NCBI GenBank assembly: GCA_027533455.1
Contig: JAPZUC010000002.1
Location: 744,001-808,000, forward strand
Length of the DNA stretch: 64,000 nucleotides
Reading direction: 5' to 3'
Source: Porphyrobacter sp.
GTDB taxonomy: Bacteria; Pseudomonadota; Alphaproteobacteria; Sphingomonadales; Sphingomonadaceae
Each line of letters opens with the position of its first letter. Position 1 is the first letter of the stretch. Positions 1 through 8,780 of this stretch are shown here, one piece after another. The position numbers were made by a program, and so were the translations under genes. Under the pieces are notes generated by a model that saw nothing but the letters and a program-made list of their open reading frames with translations, made no database searches and was not told the origin of the DNA.

Positions 1-2
1 AC

Positions 3-1559
3 CAGTCAATCATCGACCCGATGGATGCGGTGAAGAAGCGCCGCTTCTTCGATCTGCTGGTCGAAGTGGGACTGAAGGAAATCGAGGTCGGCTTCCCCAG
101 TGCGGGCGCGACCGAGTTCGACTTCATCTCCGGCCTCGTGAGATCCGATGCGATCCCGGAAGACGTGATCGTGCAGGTGCTGACCCAAAGCCGCGAGGAT
201 CTGATCCGCACCAGCTTCGCCAGCCTCGAAGGCGCGCGCGCAGCGATCGTCCACCTCTACAACGCGGTCAGCCCCGCATGGCGCGAAATCGTGTTCCGGA
301 TGAGCAAGGACGAGGTGAAAGCGATCGCCGTTGCAGGCGCCAAGGTGATGCGCGATGAAGCCGCGCGCTATCCGGGCACCGACTGGCACTTCCAGTACTC
401 GCCGGAAACCTTCTCCACCGCCGAGCTCGATTTCTCCATCGAAGTCTGCGCGGCGGTGATGGAAGTCCTCCAGCCAACCCCCGAACATCCCATCATCCTC
501 AACCTCCCCGCCACGGTCGAGGCGGCGACGCCCAACATCTACGCCGACCAGATCGAGTATTTCGGGCGGCATCTGCCGAACCGCGAAGCCGCGATCCTCT
601 CGCTCCACACCCACAACGACCGCGGCACCGGCGTAGCAGCAGCGGAGCTCGGGTTGATGGCGGGCGCGGACCGCGTGGAAGGCTGCCTGTTCGGCAATGG
701 CGAGCGCACCGGCAATTGCTGCCTCGTGACGATGGCGCTCAATCTCTACACGCAGGGCGTCGACCCGGAGCTCGATTTTTCGGATATCGACCGGGTGATC
801 GAGACCGTCACCTATTGCAACGATCTGCCCGTCCACCAGCGCCACCCCTATGGCGGCGAACTGGTCTACACCGCGTTCAGCGGCAGCCATCAGGACGCGA
901 TCAAGAAGGGCTTCGAAGCGCGCGAGACGCAGAATAACGAGCAATGGCGCGTACCATACCTCCCCATCGATCCCGCCGATCTGGGGCGCAGCTATGAAGC
1001 GGTGATCCGTGTCAATTCGCAGTCCGGCAAGGGCGGGTTCGCCTGGGTTCTGGAGAAGGATCAGGGCCTCAAGTTGCCCAAGAAGATGCAGGCCGATTTC
1101 TCGAAGCACGTGCAAGCCATGGCCGATGAGTTGGGCCGCGAACTGGGCGCCGCCGACATCTGGGACGCCTTCCGCCGCGCCTATCACGTCAAGATCCACC
1201 CCAAGCACTTCCAGCTGGTCCGCTACGAGGAAAGCCGCGCGTCCGATGGCACGCGCATCTTCGCGGGCACCATCGCGGTGGACGGCGCGGAACGGTCTGT
1301 CTCGGGCCGCGGCAACGGGCTGATCTCCAGCGTCATGGGCACGCTGCGCGAGGCCTTCGGTGTCGAGCTTGAAGTGGTCGATTATACCGAACACGCGCTG
1401 GGCGCAGGCACTGATGCGCGGGCCGCCGCCTATCTCGAATGCCGCGCGCCTGATGGCCGCACCATCTGGGGCTGCGGGATCGACGAGGATATCGCCACCG
1501 CCAGCGTCCGCGCCGTGCTGTCGGCGGCCAATTCAGCTGTGGCCTCTCCCGCCGCCTGA
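3..1559 (+). CDS. leuA: 2-isopropylmalate synthase (5'-truncated by window edge)
   Basis: Catalyses condensation of acetyl-CoA with 2-oxoisovalerate, the first committed step of leucine synthesis, in the cytosol. The reading frame is open from the first bases (reads QSIIDPMDAVKKRRFF), so the true start lies upstream; the ATG at 21 is internal. The HMGL-like TIM barrel is visible with the conserved substrate region EVGFPSAGATEFDF, the metal-binding HTHNDRGTG stretch and the GNGERTGN motif, followed by a C-terminal LeuA allosteric (dimer) domain ending in IDEDIATASVRAVLSAANS. About 518 residues are visible, as expected for the roughly 550-residue type-2 LeuA family lacking its first few dozen residues. 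Downstream is an unrelated membrane gene after 71 bases. Leucine feedback inhibition through the C-terminal domain is family knowledge. Confidence 0.95.
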   Translation, partial: QSIIDPMDAVKKRRFFDLLVEVGLKEIEVGFPSAGATEFDFISGLVRSDAIPEDVIVQVLTQSREDLIRTSFASLEGARAAIVHLYNAVSPAWREIVFRMSKDEVKAIAVAGAKVMRDEAARYPGTDWHFQYSPETFSTAELDFSIEVCAAVMEVLQPTPEHPIILNLPATVEAATPNIYADQIEYFGRHLPNREAAILSLHTHNDRGTGVAAAELGLMAGADRVEGCLFGNGERTGNCCLVTMALNLYTQGVDPELDFSDIDRVIETVTYCNDLPVHQRHPYGGELVYTAFSGSHQDAIKKGFEARETQNNEQWRVPYLPIDPADLGRSYEAVIRVNSQSGKGGFAWVLEKDQGLKLPKKMQADFSKHVQAMADELGRELGAADIWDAFRRAYHVKIHPKHFQLVRYEESRASDGTRIFAGTIAVDGAERSVSGRGNGLISSVMGTLREAFGVELEVVDYTEHALGAGTDARAAAYLECRAPDGRTIWGCGIDEDIATASVRAVLSAANSAVASPAA

Positions 1560-1630
1560 ACCCTGACGCGCTTGCACGGCGTCGCGTTTGCGCGCAGTCT
1601 TTCGGCCGGAGAGAGGGGAGAACACTCGCG

Positions 1631-2422
1631 ATGAAAGGCCTGCCGACCAATCCGGGCGTGCCCGCCGCGCCGACGCCGTCCGGCCCGCAGGTCGCGAGCG
1701 ACCTTGCGTGGCCCGATCTGACGGCTGCTCTGGCGGCGGGCTGGCGTGATTTTCTCGCCATGCCGCGCTTCGGACTGTTCTTCGGCGGGGTCTATGTCCT
1801 GGCCGGCCTCGCGATCGGCTGGGCAACCATGTCTGGCAGAAACCTCACATGGCTGATCCCCGCAATTGCCGGTTTTCCCTTGGTCGCACCCTTCGTCGCC
1901 GTCGGACTTTACGAAGCGAGCCGCAGGCGGGCGGGCCGCGAGCCACTGACATGGCGCGCAGTGCTCGGCGCGCTGAAAGGTCATGGCGACGACCAGATCC
2001 TGTCGATGGGGGTGATCGTCTTCGTCGCCTTTTCGTTCTGGATGATCATCGCCCATGCCATCTTCGCGGTATTCATGGCCGAAAGCGGCATGGGACGAGA
2101 CCCGCTGGCGGCGCTGATCACCCCTTCGGGGCTCGCCATGCTCGCGGTCGGGAGCACGGTCGGCGCGGTGCTGGCATTCACCTTCTATGCCATGACCGTG
2201 ATCAGCCTGCCGCTGCTGGTGGAGCGCAAGGTCGATTTCCTCACCGCCATCATCGCGAGCCTTGCCGTGGTGCGGCGCAATTTCGCGGTAATGCTCGGCT
2301 GGGCCGCCATCATCGCCGCGCTGCTGTTCGTCGCAATGCTGCCCAGCTTCCTCGGGCTGATAGTCGCACTGCCGGTGCTCGGCCATGCGACCTGGCACCT
2401 CTATGTGCGCGCAGTGGCCTGA
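1631..2422 (+). CDS. DUF2189-family integral membrane protein
   Basis: A 263-residue inner-membrane protein with about six hydrophobic segments. Recognisable DUF2189 features are the N-terminal LAAGWRDFLAMPRFGLFFGG stretch, and the mid-protein VERKVDFLTAIIASLAVVRRNF cytoplasmic loop followed by two final helices. The family has no established biochemical role. The start ATG follows a GAGAGGGGAGAA purine tract, a good ribosome binding site. It stands alone between leuA and an amidohydrolase, all in the same direction, with gaps of 71 and 80 bases, so cotranscription is possible but not shown. Confidence 0.8.
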   Translation: MKGLPTNPGVPAAPTPSGPQVASDLAWPDLTAALAAGWRDFLAMPRFGLFFGGVYVLAGLAIGWATMSGRNLTWLIPAIAGFPLVAPFVAVGLYEASRRRAGREPLTWRAVLGALKGHGDDQILSMGVIVFVAFSFWMIIAHAIFAVFMAESGMGRDPLAALITPSGLAMLAVGSTVGAVLAFTFYAMTVISLPLLVERKVDFLTAIIASLAVVRRNFAVMLGWAAIIAALLFVAMLPSFLGLIVALPVLGHATWHLYVRAVA

Positions 2423-2502
2423 CCCTTTGAGGCCTTGCGCCGCGCCATGCGTCGGTTAGTTCTCTGGCAATAAGCGCCGCAAGATGCGCAAGGGAGAGAG
2501 AC

Positions 2503-3546
2503 ATGACCGAAGCCATCATCGAGCCCGATCTGCCGATCATCGATCCTCACCACCACCTGTGGGATTTGCGCCCCCTGCTGCCGATGTTCCCCGAGCCGCG
2601 CCATCGCTTCCTCGAAACGCTCGTGCCGGCGGCGCATTACACCTTCGATCACTTGCAGGCCGATGTGACGAGCGGGCACAACATCATCGCCACGGTCTTC
2701 ATGGAATGCGGCGCCTTTTATAACAGCGCCTATGGCGATGCGCTGAAGCCGGTCGGCGAGGTCGAATATGTGAACGGCGTGGCAGCCCAATCGGCGAGCG
2801 GGCTCTACGGCCCCTTGCGCGCCTGCGCCGGGATCGTCGGCCACGCCAACCTGTTGCTTGGCAGCGGCGCAGGCGCGGTGCTCGATGCGTTGACCGCTGC
2901 CGCGCCGGCACGCTTCAAGGGTATCCGCCATCAAGGCGCATGGGACGCAGACCCCGATGTGCTTGGCCCGCCGTTCCACGCGCCTCCGGGGCTGTACCGC
3001 GACGCAACCTTCCGCGAAGGCTTTGCCGAGCTTGGGAAGCGCGGGCTGTCGTTCGATGCGTGGATCCTCGAGCCGCAAATCGGCGACGTCATCGATCTCG
3101 CGCGCGCCTTCCCCGATACGCCGATCTGCCTCGACCATTGCGGCACGCCGCTCGGCAGCGCGAGCTATGAAGGCCGGCTTGGCGAACGTTTCGGCGTGTG
3201 GCGCGAGGCAATCCTTGAACTCGGGCGTTGCGAGAACGTGATGGTGAAGCTCGGCGGGCTGGCGATGCACAATTGCGCCATGCCCGAACAAGGCCCCGCC
3301 GCGGGCATAGGTTCGGAAGAACTCGCAAGGCTTTGGAGGCCCTATATCGAAACCTGCATCGAGGCCTTCGGCACGCGCCGCGCGATGTTCGAAAGCAATT
3401 ACCCCGTCGATCGCTGGGGGGCGACCTACCCTGTGCTGTGGAACACCTTCAAGCGGATAAGCCAAGGCGCCAGCACGGACGAAAAGGCCGCGCTGTTCGC
3501 GGGCAATGCGGCGCGCTTCTACCGCCTTGAAGGCCTGCCCAGTTGA
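2503..3546 (+). CDS. Amidohydrolase 2 family (TIM-barrel metal-dependent hydrolase)
   Basis: A 347-residue cytosolic enzyme of the amidohydrolase-2 (ACMSD/LigY-like) superfamily. The N-terminal IDPHHHLWDLR carries the HxH metal ligands typical of the family; CLDHCGTPLG supplies the later His on the barrel, and the C-terminal FESNYPVDRWG has the conserved Asp region. The substrate cannot be told from sequence: relatives hydrolyse lactones or decarboxylate aromatic acids. A clear AGGGAGAGAG ribosome site precedes the ATG. The following gene is a nitronate monooxygenase in the same direction, 87 bases on. Confidence 0.85.
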   Translation: MTEAIIEPDLPIIDPHHHLWDLRPLLPMFPEPRHRFLETLVPAAHYTFDHLQADVTSGHNIIATVFMECGAFYNSAYGDALKPVGEVEYVNGVAAQSASGLYGPLRACAGIVGHANLLLGSGAGAVLDALTAAAPARFKGIRHQGAWDADPDVLGPPFHAPPGLYRDATFREGFAELGKRGLSFDAWILEPQIGDVIDLARAFPDTPICLDHCGTPLGSASYEGRLGERFGVWREAILELGRCENVMVKLGGLAMHNCAMPEQGPAAGIGSEELARLWRPYIETCIEAFGTRRAMFESNYPVDRWGATYPVLWNTFKRISQGASTDEKAALFAGNAARFYRLEGLPS

Positions 3547-3633
3547 CGCCGCGGCACTCCCAAATTCACGCTTGGCACTTCTGGAACCTGCGTTAGAGAC
3601 GCTGGTTAAGGATACAGTTTTAAGGAGAAACCC

Positions 3634-4638
3634 ATGCCCCTTCCCGCCCCGTTTGATCGCCTGCGCTTGCCGCTGATCGGATCGCCGCTGTTCATCGTCT
3701 CCGGCCCGGAGTTGGTGATCGCGCAGTGCAAGGCGGGGATCATCGGCAGCTTCCCGGCGCTGAACGCACGGCCGCAATCGCAGCTGGACGAGTGGCTGCA
3801 TCAGATCACCGAAGAACTCGCCGCGCATAACCGCGCGCACCCTGACCGTCCGGCCGCGCCCTATGCGGTCAACCAGATCGTCCACAAGACCAACGACCGC
3901 GTCGATGCCGACATGGCGACGTGCGAGAAGTGGCAGGTGCCGATGGTCATCACCTCGCTAGGCGCGCGCGAGGATATCTACACCGCCGTGCGCAACTGGG
4001 GCGGCGTGACCATGCACGACGTGATCAACAACCGCTTCGCCCACAAGGCGATCGAAAAGGGCGCGACGGGCCTCATCCCCGTAGCCTCGGGTGCCGGCGG
4101 CCATGCCGGCTCGCTCTCGCCCTTCGCGCTGATGCAGGAAATCCGCGAGTGGTTCGACGGGCTTGTCGCGCTGTCGGGCGCGGTCGGCCACGGTGCGACG
4201 ATCCTTGCCGCCCAGGCCCTGCGCGCAGACTTCGCCTATGCCGGCAGCGCCTTCATCGCGACCAAGGAAGCCAACGCGACCGACGGCTACAAGAACGGTA
4301 TCGTCGAAGGATCGTCAGAAGGGATCGTCTACACCAACCTCTTCACCGGCGTGCACGGCAACTACCTGCGCTCATCGATCGAGGCGGCGGGCATGGACCC
4401 CGACAACCTGCCCGTCAGCGATCCGAGCAAGATGAACTTCGGCAGCGGCGGCAACACCAAAGCCAAGGCGTGGAAGGACATCTGGGGTTCGGGTCAGGGC
4501 ATCGGGCCGATCAAGGAAGTTGGCACGGTCGAGGATCTCGTCGCCCGCTTCGAGCGTGAGTATCACGAGGCCAAGGCGCGGCTGGCGAGCAATTCGGGAT
4601 ATGTCTCGTGGGGCGCGATGGCGGAAGCCGCCGAGTAA
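3634..4638 (+). CDS. Nitronate monooxygenase / NAD(P)H-dependent flavin oxidoreductase
   Basis: FMN-dependent TIM-barrel enzyme (2-nitropropane dioxygenase family) of 334 residues that in characterised relatives oxidises alkyl nitronates such as propionate 3-nitronate. Visible features are the N-terminal LPLIGSPLFIVSGPELVIAQCKAGIIGSFPALNAR flavin-site region, the GAGGHAG phosphate-binding loop near residues 150-157, and the AQALRADFAYAGSAFIATKEAN stretch. A strong ribosome site (TTAAGGAGAAA) precedes the ATG. The gene converges with the leftward nuclease gene, with only 3 bases between stop codons. Confidence 0.88.
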   Translation: MPLPAPFDRLRLPLIGSPLFIVSGPELVIAQCKAGIIGSFPALNARPQSQLDEWLHQITEELAAHNRAHPDRPAAPYAVNQIVHKTNDRVDADMATCEKWQVPMVITSLGAREDIYTAVRNWGGVTMHDVINNRFAHKAIEKGATGLIPVASGAGGHAGSLSPFALMQEIREWFDGLVALSGAVGHGATILAAQALRADFAYAGSAFIATKEANATDGYKNGIVEGSSEGIVYTNLFTGVHGNYLRSSIEAAGMDPDNLPVSDPSKMNFGSGGNTKAKAWKDIWGSGQGIGPIKEVGTVEDLVARFEREYHEAKARLASNSGYVSWGAMAEAAE

Positions 4639-4641
4639 CGC

Positions 4642-5160
4642 CTACTTGGCCTGCCAAAGGGTCTCGGCCATCGCGTCGAGTTCGCTGAAATCATGGCCGA
4701 TGCCGAGCGGGTCCTTGCGGTTGAGCACGACCCGCCGGCGCTCGGCGAGCAATTGTCGCCGCAACGCGCCTTGCAGCAGGTAGAGCCCGAGCAGCGCCTC
4801 GGCCAACGCTGCGCCGTCATCGCGAAAGCGGGTTTGCGACCAGCTTGCCTCGATCATGCCGACGCGAGCGATCACCATCTCGTTGTAACGCCGGTGCGGG
4901 CCGCGGTGGAGCGGCATTCCCATGCACACCGATGCGCTCTCGGTAGCGGGCAGCAGCAGGCCGTTGCGGCGGAAATCGTCGAACCCGACCCGCTCGCGCC
5001 TTACCGCTGCGAACATCGGGCAAAAGCAGCGCTGCGACAAAAGCTGGCAGGGCAATAAGTGGTGGCGCTGGACACGGGGGTTGTAACCCGGTTTCCCCCG
5101 CGCGTTGATAGAGCGGAAGTTGATCTCGGTCAGGCTATGTGAATGATCCCAGGTCCGCAT
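4642..5160 (-). CDS. Solitary AHH-type HNH/Endo VII-fold nuclease
   Basis: A 172-residue protein dominated by an AHH nuclease domain: RHHLLP (first His pair, residues about 32-37), then DDFRRNGLLLPAT and the terminal PLHRGPHRRYNEMV motif with the two further His. AHH domains usually form the C-terminal warhead of polymorphic toxins; here the domain stands alone with no signal peptide, repeats or trafficking domain. It starts 2 bases after the stop of the upstream 266-residue gene, so the two are probably cotranscribed and coupled. Function in a vegetative cell is unknown; restriction, repair or a domesticated toxin are all possible. Confidence 0.72.
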   Translation of the reverse strand: MRTWDHSHSLTEINFRSINARGKPGYNPRVQRHHLLPCQLLSQRCFCPMFAAVRRERVGFDDFRRNGLLLPATESASVCMGMPLHRGPHRRYNEMVIARVGMIEASWSQTRFRDDGAALAEALLGLYLLQGALRRQLLAERRRVVLNRKDPLGIGHDFSELDAMAETLWQAK

Positions 5161-5162
5161 TC

Positions 5163-5963
5163 CTACTCACGCCAGACACTGATCAGGGCGCGGTTGCGAG
5201 ACGGGCGCAGAGCAAGGCGCGTGCCATCAGCCGCGGCAATGCGGTCGTCCTGCGAAAGACCGCCCGCAAGGACGAGGTGATTGACGAGCCGGATGCCAAG
5301 CCGCGTGGCAGCCACCCGGTCGGCGCAGAGCGGCGGCTCGATCCGGAGCTCCTGCCCGATCCAGAACGACAGTCCCACGCTTTCCAGCGCGCCGTCAGCG
5401 GTCTGGACAAAGGCGGTGAGGCCCAGCGCAGGAAACGGCCCGCCATCAAGCCATGCACTGGTGGCGGATTCGAAGAAGCGCCGCCCGATCGCGCTCTCTG
5501 CAGGACGCCACACCACTGCTGCCAGATCATCGAATTGGCGCACGAAATCGCTGGCCAGCGCGAGCAGGCTGCGCGTCAGCGGCATGGAGCTGCCGGCAGA
5601 GGCAATATGCGGCCCAGGGCGCAAGGTCAGCGCTTCGTAATCCTGCGCATCCGGCAGCACGGGCAGATCAAAGCGGTGCGAGACTTGCGGGAAAGTGGCA
5701 GCCGGGCCGGGCGCAATGCCGACGAGATCGAAAGTCAGTCCATCGCGCAGCAGCTCGAGCCAATTGTGCTGCCCCGCCCCGCCACCATCACCCGCTGGTT
5801 CGTCAGAGGCAGCATCGTCATGCGCCGGATCATGGGTGACCGCGAGGTAGGGCAGGCGGTCGGCGAAGGCCTTGATGGCAAGCCGATCCGGCCGCTTGCC
5901 CTTGGCAAACAGCAGATAGAGCTCAGCGTCATGGGCGCACGGCGACTGTAAAATCGTCAACAC
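5163..5963 (-). CDS. Uncharacterised protein upstream of the AHH nuclease
   Basis: I do not recognise this 266-residue protein. It is hydrophilic, without signal peptide or membrane segments, has a Gly/Ala/Asp-rich low-complexity patch near residues 48-63, and a C-terminal half rich in FFES, GLTAFVQ and LSFWIGQELRIEPP beta-like segments. The frame begins at GTG (5963), with TTG at 5960 as an alternative; an AAGAGGGG purine tract lies just upstream. Its stop is 2 bases before the AHH nuclease start, so it might be a partner or immunity-like protein, but that is inference from position only. Confidence 0.6.
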   Translation of the reverse strand: MLTILQSPCAHDAELYLLFAKGKRPDRLAIKAFADRLPYLAVTHDPAHDDAASDEPAGDGGGAGQHNWLELLRDGLTFDLVGIAPGPAATFPQVSHRFDLPVLPDAQDYEALTLRPGPHIASAGSSMPLTRSLLALASDFVRQFDDLAAVVWRPAESAIGRRFFESATSAWLDGGPFPALGLTAFVQTADGALESVGLSFWIGQELRIEPPLCADRVAATRLGIRLVNHLVLAGGLSQDDRIAAADGTRLALRPSRNRALISVWRE

Positions 5964-6071
5964 CCCCTCTTAAGTTGCGCGATTCAAACCAGAATAGTTC
6001 GCACGTTTGCCGCGTTTGCCCGGAGTCGTCGAGCCCCCCATGGGCGATGCCGTGCCAGAATGGTGCAATCT

Positions 6072-6560
6072 CTAGAACACGCCGAGGCGCAGTCCCTCGG
6101 CCAGCGCGCTACCCATGTCGCGGGCCGCGGCGAGCGCTGTGGCGGGGACGGTTTTGGGCGCGGCAATGGCCTGCGGCGTCTGGGCAGCAAGGCCCACGAT
6201 CACCGGCTCGGCCACCCGCTTCAGCCTCCACCCCGTGACGATCCGGTCGATCTGGCGCCGCGCCCCCTCCCCGTCCGATCCAGCGGCGATGAGTGTTGCG
6301 TAGGGCCGCCCCTCGACCTGCCCGAGCAGCGGATAATAGGCGCGGTCGAACATCTCTTTCATCAGTCCGCTCATGCTGCCGAGATTTTCCGGGCAGACGA
6401 AGAGATAGCCGTCGGCGGCGAGTAGCATGTCCGGCGTCGCTTTGGCGGCGGGGACCAGACGGGCGGCATCTCCCGCCCCCTCGGCAGCCGCCCGCGCCAG
6501 CGCTTCGCTCGCGCCGGTGCGGCTATGCCAGACGATCATGAGACGGGGCGCGGCGATCAT
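6072..6560 (-). CDS. Flavodoxin-like / NAD(P)H-dependent FMN reductase family protein
   Basis: A 162-residue flavodoxin-fold protein. The N-terminal LMIVWHSRTGASEALARA matches the FMN phosphate-binding loop of flavodoxins, and DGYLFVCPENLGSMSGLMKEMFDR resembles the isoalloxazine-contacting segment of the NADPH-dependent FMN reductase family. The open frame extends 12 codons upstream, but the internal ATG at 6560 places the first beta-strand correctly. Partner and substrate are unknown. Transcribed away from recJ, with an 82-base divergent intergenic region. Confidence 0.75.
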   Translation of the reverse strand: MIAAPRLMIVWHSRTGASEALARAAAEGAGDAARLVPAAKATPDMLLAADGYLFVCPENLGSMSGLMKEMFDRAYYPLLGQVEGRPYATLIAAGSDGEGARRQIDRIVTGWRLKRVAEPVIVGLAAQTPQAIAAPKTVPATALAAARDMGSALAEGLRLGVF

Positions 6561-6642
6561 GGCGCGAGGCTGCGCTGCCCTCCTGTCGATTGTCAACCGC
6601 CACGCTCTGTCAGCGCCGGACGCTTTACGCTATCGGACAATA

Positions 6643-8454
6643 ATGGCCACCAATCCCCTGCCCCCGCCCGGTTTCTCGCCGGTCTTCGGTGTCGCTTCGT
6701 CGCTCTCTGGCAAGGCATGGCGCTGGCGCGGGGGGAACATGGAGCTGGGTGACACGGCATCCGGTGGCGCAGGCGGCCTCGACCGCTCAATCCTCGACCA
6801 GCTTCTGCTCACCCGCGGCGTCGCCGAGGATGATCTCGCGCGTCACGCCCAACCCACCTTGCGGGGGTTCCTGCCCGACCCTTCGACCTTCCGCGACATG
6901 GACACCGCCGCCGCACGCCTCGCGCGGGCAGTTATGACTGGCGAGAGGGTAACCATCTACGGCGACTATGATGTCGACGGCGCGACCAGTGCGGCGCTGC
7001 TGGTGGAACTGCTGCGCCAGCTGGGTCTGGAGGCGCAATACTATATTCCCGACCGCCTGCTCGAAGGCTACGGCCCTTCCGGAGAGGCGCTCGTCAAGCT
7101 GGCCGAGAGCGGGTCGCAGCTGATCGTTACGGTCGATTGCGGCGCGATGGCGCACGAGGCGCTGGCGATGGCCAAGGCTGTCGGGGTCGACGTGATCGTC
7201 GTGGACCACCACAAGTGCTCGCCCGAGCTTCCCGAGGCCCACGCGCTGGTTAATCCCAACCGCCTCGACGAGAGCGACCTTGGCGCGGCGCACGGGCATC
7301 TGGCGGCGGTCGGCGTCGCCTTCCTGCTCGGCATTGCCCTTGTGCGAGATTTGCGCGGCAAGGGATGGTTCGGCGCGCATCGCCGCGAGCCGGAACTGAT
7401 CGGCCTGCTTGATCTCGTCGCGCTGGGTACAGTGGCTGATGTCGCCGCGCTCCACGGCCTCAACCGCGCCTTTGTAGCGCAGGGGCTGAAGGTGCTCGCC
7501 CGGCGCGAGCGGATCGGGATGGCCGCGCTGATGGACGCGAGCCGCCTGACCCGCGCGCCCCAGTGCAGCGACCTCGGCTTCGCGCTCGGCCCGCGCATCA
7601 ATGCCGGCGGAAGGATCGGCGAATCGACGTTGGGCGTGCGCCTGCTCACCACCACCGACCCCGAAGAAGCGCGCGAAATCGCTGCGCAGCTCTCGCAACT
7701 GAACGAAGAACGGCGCGCGATCGAGGGGCAAGTGCAGGAAGCCGCCGAGGCGCAGATCGCAGGGCAACACAACATGGCGGTGCAGGTGATCGCCGGGCAT
7801 GGCTGGCACCCCGGCGTTATCGGGATCGTCGCAGGCCGGATCAAGGAAAAGACCGGCAAGCCTGCCGTGGTGATCGCGCTCGACGAGGCGCAGGGCAAGG
7901 GCTCCGGACGCTCGATCAGCGGGGTTGATCTGGGCGCTGCCATCATCGCCGCGCGGGAAGCGGGCCTGCTTGTGGCGGGCGGCGGACACGCGATGGCCGC
8001 CGGGCTGACGATCGACCCTGCGCGCCTGTCCGACTTTGCCGAATTTCTCGACACCCGGCTTGCCCGCGATGTCGAGCGCGCGCGCTCCGGCGCGGCGATG
8101 CTGCTCGATTTGGCGCTGGCGCCCGGCGGGCTCACTCCCGCTCTGGTCGAAACGCTGGAGGCTGCCGGCCCCTATGGTGTGGGCTGGCCTGCACCGCGCG
8201 TGGCGGTCGGCCCGGTGCGGATTATCAAGGCGGACATCGTCGGCAAGGATCATGTCCGCCTGATTGTGGGCGGCAATGACGGGAAGAGCTTCAAGGCGAT
8301 CGCCTTCCGCGCAGCCGAGAGCGAGATGGGTCAGACCCTGCTCCACCGCAGTCAGGGCCGCCTGTTCCATCTGGCAGGCCGCGCCAAGATCGACGACTGG
8401 GGTAATCGCCCGGCGGCCGAGTTGCAGCTGGAAGACGCCGCGTTCGCCGATTGA
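6643..8454 (+). CDS. recJ: Single-stranded-DNA-specific 5'-3' exonuclease RecJ
   Basis: A 603-residue DHH-superfamily nuclease acting in recombinational (RecF pathway) and mismatch/base-excision repair. DHH-domain motifs are present: YGDYDVDGATS (motif I), IVTVDCGAMAHEA (motif II), VVDHHK (DHH, motif III) and ALGTVADVAAL (motif IV). The DHHA1 region follows with GRSISGVDLGAAI and GGGHAMAAG, then an OB-like RecJ C-terminal domain. The frame continues upstream to 6427, but that part overlaps the divergent flavodoxin gene and has no homology character; ATG 6643 opens with a sphingomonad-like MATNPLPPPGFSPVFGVASSLSGKAW. tRNA-Glu follows. Confidence 0.93.
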   Translation: MATNPLPPPGFSPVFGVASSLSGKAWRWRGGNMELGDTASGGAGGLDRSILDQLLLTRGVAEDDLARHAQPTLRGFLPDPSTFRDMDTAAARLARAVMTGERVTIYGDYDVDGATSAALLVELLRQLGLEAQYYIPDRLLEGYGPSGEALVKLAESGSQLIVTVDCGAMAHEALAMAKAVGVDVIVVDHHKCSPELPEAHALVNPNRLDESDLGAAHGHLAAVGVAFLLGIALVRDLRGKGWFGAHRREPELIGLLDLVALGTVADVAALHGLNRAFVAQGLKVLARRERIGMAALMDASRLTRAPQCSDLGFALGPRINAGGRIGESTLGVRLLTTTDPEEAREIAAQLSQLNEERRAIEGQVQEAAEAQIAGQHNMAVQVIAGHGWHPGVIGIVAGRIKEKTGKPAVVIALDEAQGKGSGRSISGVDLGAAIIAAREAGLLVAGGGHAMAAGLTIDPARLSDFAEFLDTRLARDVERARSGAAMLLDLALAPGGLTPALVETLEAAGPYGVGWPAPRVAVGPVRIIKADIVGKDHVRLIVGGNDGKSFKAIAFRAAESEMGQTLLHRSQGRLFHLAGRAKIDDWGNRPAAELQLEDAAFAD

Positions 8455-8565
8455 TCGGGCTTGCCGGCCGGACGACAGGTGTGGAAAAATTTCCCACCTG
8501 CGCCCGCAAACGAAGCTTGACCGTCCTGAAACACCCTCCTAAAGGCGCGCTCTCGCAATCGCGAC

Positions 8566-8640
8566 GGCCCCTTCGTCTAGCGGTTAGGACGCGGCCCTTT
8601 CACGGCTGAAACACGGGTTCGATTCCCGTAGGGGTCACCA
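8566..8640 (+). tRNA. tRNA-Glu (anticodon TTC)
   Basis: A 75-nt cloverleaf with encoded CCA. The acceptor stem pairs GGCCCCT with AGGGGTC, the D-loop contains TAGCGGTTAGGA, the anticodon loop reads CTTTCAC within GGCCCTTTCACGGCT, and the T-arm is CGGGTTCGATTCCCG. A plausible promoter lies upstream: TTGACC at 8517-8522, 17-base spacer, then TAAAGG. Confidence 0.96.
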
Positions 8641-8660
8641 CCTCACAGGGTGGTTGAACA

Positions 8661-8691
8661 GGGCGGCAGGCTTGGGCCCGCCGCCCTTTTT
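8661..8691 (+). terminator. Rho-independent terminator after tRNA-Glu
   Basis: GGGCGGC (8661-8667) pairs with GCCGCCC (8680-8686) around a short loop and is followed by five T. It ends the tRNA-Glu transcript about 20 bases after CCA. Confidence 0.8.
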
Positions 8692-8780
8692 CATTGCTCC
8701 GCAGTTTTTTCCTGCTTGAATCATGACAAGCGCGGCCTGCGCCTTCCCTCGCCCGATGCTTGGCGATATGGGCCTTGGGC

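Noticed and set aside
6..1394. 462-residue ORF antisense to leuA
   Set aside because: Shadow of leuA with no domain character.
3606..3623. TTAA repeat as a CtrA box before the nitronate monooxygenase gene
   Set aside because: The spacer is 10 bases rather than the 7 needed for CtrA.
4642..5160. Polymorphic toxin or prophage around the AHH nuclease
   Set aside because: No toxin-delivery domains, repeats, integrase or phage genes nearby; surrounding genes are metabolic.
6787..8370. 527-residue ORF antisense to recJ
   Set aside because: A GC-skewed shadow; recJ motifs are intact on the plus strand.
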